Assembly (NCBI RefSeq): GCF_000021545.1
Contig: NC_012438.1
Span: 186,001 to 250,000 of the forward strand
DNA: 64,000 bases
Direction of reading: 5' to 3'
Origin: Sulfurihydrogenibium azorense Az-Fu1
Lineage (GTDB): Bacteria > Aquificota > Aquificia > Aquificales > Hydrogenothermaceae
In this document: one piece after another, positions 54,401 through 62,347 of the stretch
How positions within the stretch are numbered: position 1 is the first letter of the stretch
How the letters are laid out: each line of letters begins with the position of its first letter
The notes under the pieces: model-generated
What the model was told of the DNA's origin: nothing
The model's input: the letters and a program-made list of their open reading frames with translations, nothing else
Databases searched by the model: none
Program-made: the position numbers and the translations under genes

Positions 54401-54911
54401 AGCCTCTCAGATGATTCCAGTAAAAGTTGAGATGGCTGATATCGTAATAAAAGCCTTAAACTTTGAGATAAAAGAAACGATAAAAACAAAAGTATTACAA
54501 GATGGTTGGAACCTTGTTTTAGGTATTGAAACAAGACCATTGATAGAAGGAAAAATAGATGTACAAGAGTATAAAAATCTACTCCAAAGACCAAAAGCAT
54601 ACCTTTACACCCACGGAGAAATTGTTAAAGAGATGAAAGAAAAAGGGATAGGAAGACCTTCTACCTATGCAACTATAATAGCAAAACTATTAGAGAGAGG
54701 TTATGTTATAGAAAGAAAAGGATTTTTAATACCTACTAACTTAGGAAAAACAGTTTACAACTTCCTTACAAATAAACCAAACCTAAAAGAGTTTTTATCA
54801 GAAGAGTTTACAAGGAAGTTAGAAGAGATAATGGACAAAGTAGAAGAAGGAAAAGAAGATTACATTACTGTTTTAAAGGATTTATTTGTCAAAGTTAGAA
54901 AGATATCTTAA
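51480..54911 (+). CDS. rgy: reverse gyrase
   Basis: A 1143-residue fusion of an SF2 helicase-like module and a type IA topoisomerase that introduces positive supercoils and protects DNA at high temperature. It has an N-terminal zinc finger (CPNC...CKKC) and a second Cys/His group (DVCQH, LCHL), Walker A LLAPTGIGKTS, the helicase-like VDDVDSF (a DDVD box), and LATGYLQASGRTSRL-like motif VI. The topoisomerase part begins LIIVESPTKAKTIANFF, includes TASLGHILDL and GTDPDAEGEKI, and has the catalytic tyrosine in YITYHRTDSIR. Reverse gyrase is the hallmark of hyperthermophiles and some thermophiles. It is single-copy here and lies just after the CRISPR array; its stop adjoins the next convergent gene. 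Confidence 0.97.
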   Translation: MIYAIFEKLCPNCHGEISSYRLEKGLPCKKCLPDEDLDVCQHVKPGDIKQLCHLQDTLQTWQEHFQTYIKSKPWNLQNTWAKRVFLKHSFVLLAPTGIGKTSFGISMASFLAKQGKKSYILLPTKLLVKQVYEKVKNFGVDKKDILAIGLEKSNKEKEENKERLKNADFKILITTSMFLYKNFEIYPRDFEFIFVDDVDSFVKTAKNIDKALYLLGFTQEDIEKALILIKLKAKPNKTQEDWDKINQLTEYLQKQRKKITGVLIVSSATSKPRSNRVKLFRELLGFEISSPTFYLRNIVDSYDEEYSFEKLLYWINKLGKGGLVFIPSDKGKEFVDEVVEKLNKHKIKAVSYEELDDKNLKKFEEGKIQVLVGISSYRNPLARGLDLPHVIRYALFYGVPKISISLKLEENLSHMLWALTSIRSYVIKKFPEITIKINQWITQLQKYQNLTLDFIQNNPQLKEKIENLQKEIRDFFQRPEVLEVLKSSDEIVLKQKEDGYYLIVSDATGYLQASGRTSRLYAGGITKGLSLILIDEKSAFKHLNKRVKWFSEEIEFVNINQVNLDQLIKQIDEDREKVRNFLTNSTKTISSSDLLKPTLIIVESPTKAKTIANFFGKPVRRKINQTEVLETSTEGRYLMITASLGHILDLVKNIAYHGVIVEDKEIIPIYETIEGKEETVENLRRLAIENMEILLGTDPDAEGEKISWDLQDLLKPILKNIKRIEFHEVTKKAITKAINDPRDINENLVKAQIVRRVADRWVGFEYSQLLQKEFQKNWLSAGRVQTPVLGWIIKRQQEASKKIYVINVSIPVEDKKFSFEITFETKEEAEKFYQNLKEVEVVVEKRYEEVENPPPPYRTDTLLKDASDKFRFTLPQTMDLAQTLFELGYITYHRTDSIRVSDAGIYLAKEIITQEFGENYFKPRVWGEGGAHECIRPTKNITPEDLESLMLSKQIEGLSYNHIKLYKLIFNRFIASQMIPVKVEMADIVIKALNFEIKETIKTKVLQDGWNLVLGIETRPLIEGKIDVQEYKNLLQRPKAYLYTHGEIVKEMKEKGIGRPSTYATIIAKLLERGYVIERKGFLIPTNLGKTVYNFLTNKPNLKEFLSEEFTRKLEEIMDKVEEGKEDYITVLKDLFVKVRKIS

Positions 54912-55280
54912 CTATTGTTTTAAATTCAAGTAGGTTATGGCTATTCCCGATAAAACAAGTATCGGGAGGCCTATTATAACTGTTACTATTAAGCCAAGTA
55001 AGGATGCTATTAATGTTTTTTTTAAATCTTCTTTAAAAATCAGCTTCCCAAAGTAAGTTTGTAGAATAATTAACGCTAAAAACATAACTAAAAGAGAGTA
55101 GTGAGATATAAACTTTTCTGTAAGGAGTTTTAAACCCCCTGATAGAGTGTAAGGAATAAGTACAACAAAAAAAGACATAAAAAATGAAGTTTTTTTATAG
55201 TTGGCAAGTTTTGAAGAGTACCAGTAAGAAAATGTGGCTATTAATAAAAAAGAAAAGGCAACGATAAAATTGTAAAGCAT
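54912..55280 (-). CDS. hypothetical four-helix membrane protein
   Basis: I do not recognise this 122-residue protein. It is very hydrophobic, with helices at about 2-20, 32-50, 62-80 and 90-115, and no conserved polar motif that I can name. The gene directly follows the MidA gene (one base gap after its stop) on the minus strand, so it may be the last gene of the nuo transcript. Its stop is adjacent to that of the convergent reverse gyrase gene, leaving no space for a terminator. Confidence 0.6.
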   Translation of the reverse strand: MLYNFIVAFSFLLIATFSYWYSSKLANYKKTSFFMSFFVVLIPYTLSGGLKLLTEKFISHYSLLVMFLALIILQTYFGKLIFKEDLKKTLIASLLGLIVTVIIGLPILVLSGIAITYLNLKQ

Positions 55281-56435
55281 TTAAATCTCCTCTATCTTGT
55301 ATCTGTCGTTTTGAGGTGGTATTATCTTTAGTCCTGATAAAATTGGGTTTTTAATGTTTTTATGCTGGATTAAAATTTTAAATTTTTCTCCCATACCTTT
55401 TGGAAGTATGAGGGTTTTGAGCCTGTTTATCCTTTCAAAAGATTTTGAATCTCCTTTTTCTTGCAGCTGTATCATAATATCTCCAAGGCCTAAGTTTATC
55501 AAAAAGTGCGCTTGGTCTGTAAATCCTGTAAACTCAAGTCCAGCTTTTTTTCCATAGTAAACAAGAGCTGAGAAGTTAACATGGGAAGTGATGTCTTGAA
55601 ACCCAATATTCTCATAAAAGTTTTCATTGTAAGTGTGTTTGTAGTAGCATAAAAGAGTTCCTTTCATTCTGTAGGGTTTGTACAGCTCTTTAGAAGGATA
55701 ACCATAGTCAACTGTAAAGACGAATCCTTTTTTAAGTTTCTGTCCTATTGTTTGTATCAAATCTTTAGCCAGTAGGTTAACTTCTGTAGTCATACCTTCA
55801 GGAATATCTATTTTTAACTCCTTTATGTAGGTTAATACATCTTCAGAAATTTCTCTTAACTCTTCTACTATCTCCCCATCTTTTTCGTTTAAATAAATTT
55901 CGTATATTTTTCCGTTTTTCTTTTTTATAAGATGGACAGGAAGAGCGTCAAAAAGTTCGTTTGAGTAAACTATACCTTCAATATCTTCTAAATCTTCAAT
56001 ACTTTCTAACCATTTAACATTAAATCCGTTTAAAACTTTTTGCTGGTGCTGAATATGGAAAGGGGATTTTTCTACTGAGATGAATTCAAGATTTTCATAA
56101 AATTCTGGGTAGTTTGTTTTTATCTCGTTTAAAATATCAAAAGCTAAAACACCTTTTCCTGACCCTAATTCTACAAGTTTTATTTTTTTTCCTTTAAAGT
56201 AGTTTAGATAGATTTCGTTAAACTGTTTTGCCAAAAGCTGACCAAATACTGGGTCTAACTCTGAGCTTGTAAAAAAGTCTCCGTATCCACCTATTTTTTC
56301 TTTATCACAAGTGTAGTATCCAAGGGAAGGATAGTAGAGAGCGTAATCCATAAAGTCTTTAAAACTAATCCCTCCCCTCTTTTTTATATCATTAAGGACT
56401 ATATCTATTAGTTCTTTTTTCCCTGATAGTTTCAT
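55281..56435 (-). CDS. MidA/NDUFAF7-family protein arginine methyltransferase
   Basis: A 384-residue DUF185 methyltransferase. It has DFMDYALYYPSLGYYTCDKEKIG near the start (split here from residues 22-45), KLVELGSGKGVLAFDIL as the AdoMet site, and YSNELFDALPVHLI, all typical of MidA/NDUFAF7. In humans NDUFAF7 symmetrically dimethylates Arg85 of the 49-kDa complex I subunit NDUFS2, a NuoD homologue. This gene is directly downstream of nuoI in a nuo gene run, and the corresponding Arg is present in the NuoCD here, so a complex I assembly role is strongly suggested by context. It overlaps nuoI by one base. Confidence 0.9.
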   Translation of the reverse strand: MKLSGKKELIDIVLNDIKKRGGISFKDFMDYALYYPSLGYYTCDKEKIGGYGDFFTSSELDPVFGQLLAKQFNEIYLNYFKGKKIKLVELGSGKGVLAFDILNEIKTNYPEFYENLEFISVEKSPFHIQHQQKVLNGFNVKWLESIEDLEDIEGIVYSNELFDALPVHLIKKKNGKIYEIYLNEKDGEIVEELREISEDVLTYIKELKIDIPEGMTTEVNLLAKDLIQTIGQKLKKGFVFTVDYGYPSKELYKPYRMKGTLLCYYKHTYNENFYENIGFQDITSHVNFSALVYYGKKAGLEFTGFTDQAHFLINLGLGDIMIQLQEKGDSKSFERINRLKTLILPKGMGEKFKILIQHKNIKNPILSGLKIIPPQNDRYKIEEI

Positions 56436-57127
56436 TAAGCTGTTTGGTCGTGGTAGTTAAGACCTAATTTAGGCATATTAAAGTCCCAAAGTTTCTCTCT
56501 TGTCCTATCGTATTCAGGCCATAGTTTTTGGTCTTCTCTCCATTGAGATTTTTCGTCAAATTTTTCTTTTCCTCTTCTTGCTACAAAGTCGTTTGCTATC
56601 TGTGTAAGCATATCCTTATCTAAAACCCAGCTTCTTCTTGTGTAAGAGGATAAGTCATATATATCTGTCATTATTATACAGTCTGTAGGACAGGCTTGAG
56701 TACAAAGACCACAGAAAGTACATTTAGATAAGTCCATATTAAACACTGTCATAACTTTTAAACCATAGTGTGGATGGCCTTCTGGTACGTCCAACTTTTC
56801 TGATTGTATATCAAAAAGTTCTGGAACAGGACAAGCTGCTTGACAAAATTTACAAGCTATACATCTTGTCTCTCCCGGTTCAGGTGGTTTTATTTTAAGT
56901 CTTTTTACCCAAGAATCAAACTCTGGATTTTCAGTTCCATCTACAGTTCTAAGTCCATGCACACCTCTAAACCTTGGTGGAGGGGTTACTACTTCATAAG
57001 GAAAGTCAACAGTTATAACTTTTTTCCATAGGTGCTTTATAGTAGTTTTCAATCCTTTTATAAAATCAAGGAAAAATATTTTTTCAACTAATGTTTGAGG
57101 TTTTGCACCTACTTTTTTTATACCCAT
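56435..57127 (-). CDS. nuoI: NADH-quinone oxidoreductase subunit I
   Basis: A 230-residue peripheral complex I subunit carrying two 4Fe-4S clusters (N6a, N6b). Cluster cysteines are C89, C92, C95 and C99 in CIACKFCQAACPVP, and C136, C139, C142 and C146 in CTFCGLCTQACPTDC. Both CxxCxxCxxxCP patterns are complete. An N-terminal amphipathic helix and a long C-terminal extension after residue 165 go beyond the minimal ferredoxin. It is separated from nuoCD by a coiled-coil gene where nuoH or another membrane subunit usually sits. Confidence 0.95.
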   Translation of the reverse strand: MGIKKVGAKPQTLVEKIFFLDFIKGLKTTIKHLWKKVITVDFPYEVVTPPPRFRGVHGLRTVDGTENPEFDSWVKRLKIKPPEPGETRCIACKFCQAACPVPELFDIQSEKLDVPEGHPHYGLKVMTVFNMDLSKCTFCGLCTQACPTDCIIMTDIYDLSSYTRRSWVLDKDMLTQIANDFVARRGKEKFDEKSQWREDQKLWPEYDRTREKLWDFNMPKLGLNYHDQTA

Positions 57128-57128
57128 T

Positions 57129-57479
57129 TTATGCCTCCTTCAAATAGGTTCTTCTATCCCACAATGCAAAGCCTATAGTGGTAGCCGTCAAAGTTGTAAA
57201 TATTCCTGTAATTATCCATAAAAATGTGTAAAGCTGATCTATTTTTTTGTCTATCTGGTCTATTCTTTTCTCTACGGAATCAATCCTTTTATCCGTTGAG
57301 TCAATTCTTTTATCTACTTGCCCTAATCTTTTATCTATCTCTTCTAATCTAGCCTTTAACTCAGAAAGTTGCATACTGAGATTTATAAGAAGTTCTTTAT
57401 CTTTTTCTGTAAAACTATCAGCTTTCACATAAAACGGTAAGCATATAATTAAGATAAAAACAGCTCTTAAAATCTTCAT
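57129..57479 (-). CDS. signal peptide/coiled-coil/membrane-anchor protein in nuo cluster
   Basis: A 116-residue protein with an N-terminal signal or anchor (MKILRAVFILIICLPFYVKA), then a long heptad region in which DKRIDST, DKRIDSV, EKRIDQI and DKKIDQL are tandem 7-residue units, then a membrane helix (FLWIITGIFTTLTATTIGFAL). Such small coiled-coil membrane proteins are poorly characterised. It lies between nuoCD and nuoI with overlaps or a one-base gap, so it is coexpressed with complex I, but no role can be assigned. Confidence 0.72.
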   Translation of the reverse strand: MKILRAVFILIICLPFYVKADSFTEKDKELLINLSMQLSELKARLEEIDKRLGQVDKRIDSTDKRIDSVEKRIDQIDKKIDQLYTFLWIITGIFTTLTATTIGFALWDRRTYLKEA

Positions 57480-59212
57480 TATCTATCAGTCTCTCCAACT
57501 ACTGGGTCTATTGTTGAAAGTAAAGTAATTGCATCAGCTATAGGTCTTCCTATGATTGCCTTTGTGAAGACTTGTAAGTTGTAGAACGCTCCGGACCTTA
57601 TTCTCATTCTGTGGGCTTTTAACCCATCTTTCTTGTTATAAATGTAAAATCCAAGCTCTCCTCTTGGGTTGTCTGAAGATGCGTATACTTCACCTGCTGG
57701 AAGCTTCATACCTCTACCATCTATCGTAACTTTTAATTTTTTCTCATCCGGAGTCTGGAAAAAGTAAGGGTCATTTTTAGACATTCTTCTTAATTTTGCT
57801 ACACACTGCTCTATTATCCTTATGCTTTGTCTCATCTCTTCCATTCTTACAAGGTATCTGTCGTAAGAATCTCCTGTCTCTCCTACAGGAATATCAAACT
57901 CTACTTCTCCGTAAGCATCATACTTATCTATCTTTCTAACATCGTAAGGTACACCAGAACCCCTTGCAACAGCTCCTGTTAAACCATACTCATAAACATC
58001 TTCTTCTGTAATGATACATACATCTTTATTCCTTGAAAGCCATATTCTGTTTCTTGTCAAGAGTGTCTCGTAGTCATTTATTCTCTCTGGAAGATCCTTT
58101 ATAAGATGTTCTATCGCATCTAATGCACCGTAAGGTAAGTCAGCAAAAACACCACCTATTCTAAAGTAATTTATTGTAAACCTTGCTCCTGATATACCTT
58201 CTATAATGTCCATAATTTTTTCTCTTTCTCTGAAGGTGTATAAAAACATTGTTAGAGCTCCAAGGTCTAAGGCATAAGTTCCAAGCCATAGAAGGTGGCT
58301 GTTTATCCTTGAAAGCTCAGCCATCATTGTTCTTATCCACTTAGCCTTTTCTGGAATCTCAATGCCAAGGAGCTTTTCAGCAGCTAAAACGTAAGCGTGG
58401 TTTTCGTTTATTGCAGCAATGTAGTCCATTCTGTCAGTATATGGTATAAACTGTTGCCAGTTAACGTTTTCTCCAAGTTTTTCTACACCCCTGTGAAGCT
58501 GTCCTATGATAATATCACACTGTTTTACATACTCTCCATCAAGGTCAAATAAAAACCATATTGTCCCGTGAGTTCCTGGGTGTAGTGGTCCCCAGTTTAA
58601 CACTATCTGGGAAGTTTTAACAGGCATTCTTTTCTTTTGAGTTATTTCAAGGTCTTCCATCGTTGGAATGGCAGTATGCATTCTATCGTAGTTAAACAGA
58701 CCTTCTAATGAATCTCCCCTTAAGGTTTCATTTAAAGAAGGAAGGTAAGTGTCTTTTATTCCTTCAAGAGGGAAGTCCTTTCTTAAAGGATGGTATGGGT
58801 ATGTCTCCCATAGAAGCATTCTTACTAGATTTTCATGACCTTCAAACTTTATACCAAACATATCCCATGCTTCTCTTTCTGCCCACTTCGCACCTTTCCA
58901 AAGGTTAGTTAGTGTAGGAAGTGTCTCGTCTAAAGCCCATGTTTTTACAATTATTCTGTGTTGGTAAGTAGGAGAAAAGAGTATAACTACTCCTTGAAAC
59001 CTTGGGTCTTCTTTTTCACCGTGGTCTATTATGGTAAGGTCTAAAAACATTCTAAAGTCATACTCTTTATCTTCTTTTAGAAATTTTAAAAATTCTATAA
59101 ATTTATCTTTTGGAACTTCTACAGACACAACACCACTTTTATCTTGTGATACCTTTGGATATCCAAATCTTTCTTCTAACTTTTTTGCCTTCTCAACGCT
59201 TATCCAAGACAT
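57479..59212 (-). CDS. nuoCD: fused NADH-quinone oxidoreductase subunits C and D
   Basis: A 577-residue fusion: the NuoC (30-kDa) domain, with REAWDMFGIKFEGHENLVRML near residue 113-133, then the NuoD (49-kDa) domain from about residue 200. NuoD motifs are GPLHPGTHG, the HRGVEK segment (Arg241), WQQFIPYTDRMDYIAAINENHAY in part, and a C-terminus SIDPVVGETDR; these build the quinone site. The usual proline before the last quinone-site helix is replaced in RIRSGAFYNLQ. Arg241 aligns with the NDUFS2 arginine that is methylated by NDUFAF7. A GAGGAAGGAAGG site precedes the ATG. nuoA, nuoB and the membrane arm are not here. Confidence 0.95.
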   Translation of the reverse strand: MSWISVEKAKKLEERFGYPKVSQDKSGVVSVEVPKDKFIEFLKFLKEDKEYDFRMFLDLTIIDHGEKEDPRFQGVVILFSPTYQHRIIVKTWALDETLPTLTNLWKGAKWAEREAWDMFGIKFEGHENLVRMLLWETYPYHPLRKDFPLEGIKDTYLPSLNETLRGDSLEGLFNYDRMHTAIPTMEDLEITQKKRMPVKTSQIVLNWGPLHPGTHGTIWFLFDLDGEYVKQCDIIIGQLHRGVEKLGENVNWQQFIPYTDRMDYIAAINENHAYVLAAEKLLGIEIPEKAKWIRTMMAELSRINSHLLWLGTYALDLGALTMFLYTFREREKIMDIIEGISGARFTINYFRIGGVFADLPYGALDAIEHLIKDLPERINDYETLLTRNRIWLSRNKDVCIITEEDVYEYGLTGAVARGSGVPYDVRKIDKYDAYGEVEFDIPVGETGDSYDRYLVRMEEMRQSIRIIEQCVAKLRRMSKNDPYFFQTPDEKKLKVTIDGRGMKLPAGEVYASSDNPRGELGFYIYNKKDGLKAHRMRIRSGAFYNLQVFTKAIIGRPIADAITLLSTIDPVVGETDR

Positions 59213-59254
59213 CCTTCCTTCCTCAAAAAGTTTTTAATAAAACATTGTTATAAA

Positions 59255-59283
59255 ATATTAACCTTTTTCTTAAATAAATTCAA
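59255..59283 (-). promoter_or_regulatory. probable promoter of the nuoCD operon
   Basis: On the minus strand TTGAAT (59283-59278) and TAATAT (59260-59255) are 17 bp apart, in the 74-bp gap between the leuB stop and nuoCD. It would give a 5' leader of about 35 nt, ending in a strong purine-rich ribosome site. Confidence 0.65.
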
Positions 59284-59286
59284 GTA

Positions 59287-60360
59287 TTACAATCTCTTGA
59301 TTATTTCCTCTGTCATTTCTGCAGTGTTTACTTTTTTAGTTCCCGGAGACCATATGTCTGCTGTTCTGTAGTCATCTTCTAATACTTTTTCTACGGCTTT
59401 TTCTATGTCTCTAGCTGCTTGTGGGAGTTTACAGGTTATTTCAAGCATCATAGCAGCTGATAGAATAGTTGCTATAGGGTTTGCTATTCCTTTTCCTGCT
59501 ATATCTGGTGCTGAGCCGTGTATTGGTTCATAAAAAGCATACCTTTCTCCAATACTTGCAGATGGTAGCATTCCAAGACTTCCTGTTAACGCTCCTGCTT
59601 CATCTGATATTATATCTCCAAATATGTTACCTGTAACAATAACGTCAAAATCTTTTGGTCTTCTTATGAGTTGCATTGCACAGTTATCAACGTACATATG
59701 TTCAAGATCTACATCTAAATAGTCTGCATGGACTTCGTTTACAACTTCTCTCCAAAGACCACTTACTTCCAGTACGTTTGCTTTATCTACACTTGTTACT
59801 TTTTTTCTTCTATTTCTTGCCATCTCAAAGGCAACTTTTGCTATTCTCTTTATCTCGTGTTCGTAGTAAATCATTGTGTTGTATCCAACTCTTTCACCGT
59901 TTCTAACTTCTCTACCTCTTGGCTCTCCAAAGTAAACGTCGCCTGTAAGTTCTCTTAAAACTACTAAATCAACTCCTTTTATAACTTCTTCTTTGAGAGG
60001 TGAAGAGCTAAGTAGTGGTGCATAGGCTTTAGCTGGTCTTATGTTTGCAAAAAGCTCTAACTCTTTTCTTATTCTAAGTAATCCTTTTTCTGGTCTTTTG
60101 TCTGTAGGTAAGTTATCCCACTTTTCTCCACCTACAGCTCCAAATAAAACAGCATCGCTTTCTTTACATATCTTTAAAGTCTCAGGTGGAAGTGGGTCTC
60201 CTGTCTCATCTATAGCAGCTCCTCCTACAAGCCCGTGTTTATACTCAAAAGTTATACCATACTTTTTTGATATGACGTCTAACACCTTTAACGCTGATTC
60301 AATGATTTCTGGACCTATTCCGTCTCCCGGTAAAACTGCAATCTTAAAATGCTTTTTCAT
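59287..60360 (-). CDS. leuB: 3-isopropylmalate dehydrogenase
   Basis: A 357-residue LeuB, which oxidatively decarboxylates 3-isopropylmalate with NAD in leucine synthesis. It has [11 protein letters not shown] at the start, [34 protein letters not shown], the catalytic-metal aspartates in VDNCAMQL and [16 protein letters not shown], and [11 protein letters not shown]. The [11 protein letters not shown] variant is characteristic of LeuB rather than isocitrate dehydrogenase. It is one base from nadC, an unrelated pathway, in the same direction. Confidence 0.96.
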   Translation of the reverse strand: MKKHFKIAVLPGDGIGPEIIESALKVLDVISKKYGITFEYKHGLVGGAAIDETGDPLPPETLKICKESDAVLFGAVGGEKWDNLPTDKRPEKGLLRIRKELELFANIRPAKAYAPLLSSSPLKEEVIKGVDLVVLRELTGDVYFGEPRGREVRNGERVGYNTMIYYEHEIKRIAKVAFEMARNRRKKVTSVDKANVLEVSGLWREVVNEVHADYLDVDLEHMYVDNCAMQLIRRPKDFDVIVTGNIFGDIISDEAGALTGSLGMLPSASIGERYAFYEPIHGSAPDIAGKGIANPIATILSAAMMLEITCKLPQAARDIEKAVEKVLEDDYRTADIWSPGTKKVNTAEMTEEIIKRL

Positions 60361-60361
60361 T

Positions 60362-61201
60362 TTAAACTCCTCCAGTATTTAATTTTAAACTTATATCAAG
60401 CCATTTTGCAGAATGGATAACAGACCCTGTTGACACAAAATCAGGGTTAGATAAAGCATACTGCTTTATATTCTCCAGTGTAATATTTCCTGAAACCTCC
60501 ACTAACTTTTTTCCATTGATTATTTCTACAGCTTCTTTTACCTGAGTAGGAGTCATATTATCGAGCATTATAATATCAGCTTCCGTTTCCAGAGCCTCAT
60601 AAAGCTGGTCAAAGTTTGACACTTCTACTTCTACTTTAACAATCGGTGAAACTTTACTTTTAACCTGCTTTACAGCTTCTTTTATACTTCCTACCAAAGC
60701 AATGTGGTTATCTTTTAACATTACCATATCGTACAGAGCAAACCTATGGTTTTCTCCACCACCCACTTTTACGGCATACTTTTCAAAAGCTCTAAATCCT
60801 GGTGTTGTTTTGCGGGTATCAAGAAGCTTTGTTTTTGTTCCTTCAAGCTCTTTTATAAAAAGGTTTGTTAAAGTGGCTATTCCTGATAACCTTTGAAGAA
60901 TGTTTAAAGCTACTCTCTCTCCTTTTAGAATACTTTTACAGTTTCCATAGACTAAACCTATTATCTCTCCTTTCTCTATATAATCTCCCTCTTTTTTAAA
61001 ACTTTGAAAAGATACATCTCCAAACACATTAAAAACTTCTTTTACAAAAACAGTTCCTGCGACTACTCCAGACTGTTTTGCAATAAAAAAGCCTTCAACG
61101 TTTTTATCTACATCAAGACTGTCTGTTGTTAAGTCTCTGTATCCTATATCTTCCTCTAAAAACTCTAAAATCTTTCTCCTTACAAAAACTCTATCTAACA
61201 T
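60362..61201 (-). CDS. nadC: nicotinate-nucleotide pyrophosphorylase (quinolinate PRTase)
   Basis: A 279-residue NadC that converts quinolinate and PRPP to nicotinate mononucleotide in de novo NAD synthesis. It has [13 protein letters not shown] near the start, [42 protein letters not shown] in part (residues 130-160), MLKDNHI, and IMLDNMTP near the end. Length is normal. The gene lies between hemJ and leuB on the minus strand with short gaps, so one transcript is likely. NadA/NadB are not in the window. Confidence 0.95.
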   Translation of the reverse strand: MLDRVFVRRKILEFLEEDIGYRDLTTDSLDVDKNVEGFFIAKQSGVVAGTVFVKEVFNVFGDVSFQSFKKEGDYIEKGEIIGLVYGNCKSILKGERVALNILQRLSGIATLTNLFIKELEGTKTKLLDTRKTTPGFRAFEKYAVKVGGGENHRFALYDMVMLKDNHIALVGSIKEAVKQVKSKVSPIVKVEVEVSNFDQLYEALETEADIIMLDNMTPTQVKEAVEIINGKKLVEVSGNITLENIKQYALSNPDFVSTGSVIHSAKWLDISLKLNTGGV

Positions 61202-61208
61202 TACTCAC

Positions 61209-61637
61209 CTAAAAAGGTTTTACTATTACAAGGATAACTATTAAAATAAGTATAATAGTTGGAATTTCGTTGTACATTCTGAAAAACTTACCTGATTTAC
61301 TGCACTGGTCTTTTAAAAACTTTCTTCTAACATACTCATTATGGAAAAAGAAAGCAGTAAGAAGAATTACCAAAACTATTTTTGCGTGAAGCCAGCCACC
61401 ACTTGTAAGTAAAGAAAGATTTAAAGCTATCATTCCTAAACCCGATACAACTGTTAAAACAAATGCAGGAATACCTATAAAGTAAAACAGTTTTTTCTCC
61501 ATTACCTTAACAACTTGAACAAACCCTTTGTTATCTTTATTTTCGGCATGGTACACAAACAACCTTGGTAAATAAAACAAAACAGCCATCCAAGAGACCA
61601 TAAAGATAATATGAATAACTTTTAACCATATATACAC
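61209..61637 (-). CDS. hemJ: HemJ-type protoporphyrinogen IX oxidase (UPF0093)
   Basis: A 142-residue membrane protein with four helices and the conserved WLKVIHIIFMVSWMAVLFYLPRLFVYHAE (in part, residues 4-32), which holds the essential His, and GWLHAKIVLV, with the second His. HemJ oxidises protoporphyrinogen IX before ferrochelatase in haem synthesis and is the version found in Aquificales and many Gram-negatives. It is next to nadC and opposite a two-component regulator; hemD lies 20 kb away. Confidence 0.88.
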   Translation of the reverse strand: MYIWLKVIHIIFMVSWMAVLFYLPRLFVYHAENKDNKGFVQVVKVMEKKLFYFIGIPAFVLTVVSGLGMIALNLSLLTSGGWLHAKIVLVILLTAFFFHNEYVRRKFLKDQCSKSGKFFRMYNEIPTIILILIVILVIVKPF

Positions 61638-61693
61638 TTTTTCATCCTCCTAAATATTTAAAATATTTTACAATAAAAGCCGATAATATACAT

Positions 61694-62347
61694 ATGAGAG
61701 TTTTGCTTGTTGAAGATGACTTAGTGCTGGGAGAAAGTTTAAAAGAGTACTTAGAAGAAAATCAAGTGGAAGTAGTCTGGATTAGTGATGATAGAAAATT
61801 AGACGAAGCTCTACAGATGAATGAGTACGATGTAATTGTTCTGGATTTAATATTAAAGTATGAAAAAGGAGAGAGTATACTAAAAGGGCTAAGAGATAAA
61901 GGAGTTAAAACACCAGTTATTATAATAACTGCAAAAAATAAAATAGAAGACAAAGAAACTTGCTTTAACTTTGGAGCTGACGATTACCTTACAAAACCAT
62001 TTAATCCAAAAGAGTTGCTACTACGAATAAAAGCCTTAAGTAAAAGAGTACATATACCTAATAAGTATAAAATAAAAGATGTGGAGATAGATTTAGAAAA
62101 TCAGATTGTTTTAAAAGAAGGGAAAGAGGTAAAACTTTCAAAAACTGGATGGAATCTTCTTGCTTTACTGTTAAAAAGGAAAGGTCAAGTTGTTTCTACT
62201 GAAATAATACTTAACTATGTCTGGCCTGATAAAGCCGTTGGAGATGAGATAGTAAGGCAGTATATTAAAGAACTGAGAAAAATCCTTCCTCCGGACTCAA
62301 TAGAAACACATAAAGGTATAGGTTATAGATTGAAAGATGAAGTTTGA
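61694..62347 (+). CDS. OmpR-family response regulator
   Basis: A 217-residue regulator. The receiver domain (1-120) has VEDDLVLGESL with the acidic pair, the phospho-acceptor Asp51 in VIVLDLIL, and the LTKPF lysine. The winged-helix output (from about 125) has SKTGWNLLALLLKRKGQVVSTEIIL and VRQYIKELRKILPP and ends THKGIGYRL, as in OmpR/PhoB. It overlaps the kinase gene by 11 bases. Signal and regulon cannot be read here; hemJ diverges from it across 56 bp. Confidence 0.93.
   Translation: MRVLLVEDDLVLGESLKEYLEENQVEVVWISDDRKLDEALQMNEYDVIVLDLILKYEKGESILKGLRDKGVKTPVIIITAKNKIEDKETCFNFGADDYLTKPFNPKELLLRIKALSKRVHIPNKYKIKDVEIDLENQIVLKEGKEVKLSKTGWNLLALLLKRKGQVVSTEIILNYVWPDKAVGDEIVRQYIKELRKILPPDSIETHKGIGYRLKDEV

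Noticed and set aside
57479-59212. Loss of the NDUFAF7 target arginine because HPGTHG is followed by TIW instead of VLR
   Set aside because: Counting along the mature bovine 49-kDa subunit puts Arg85 in the later HRG segment, which is conserved here; the VLR arginine is a different residue.
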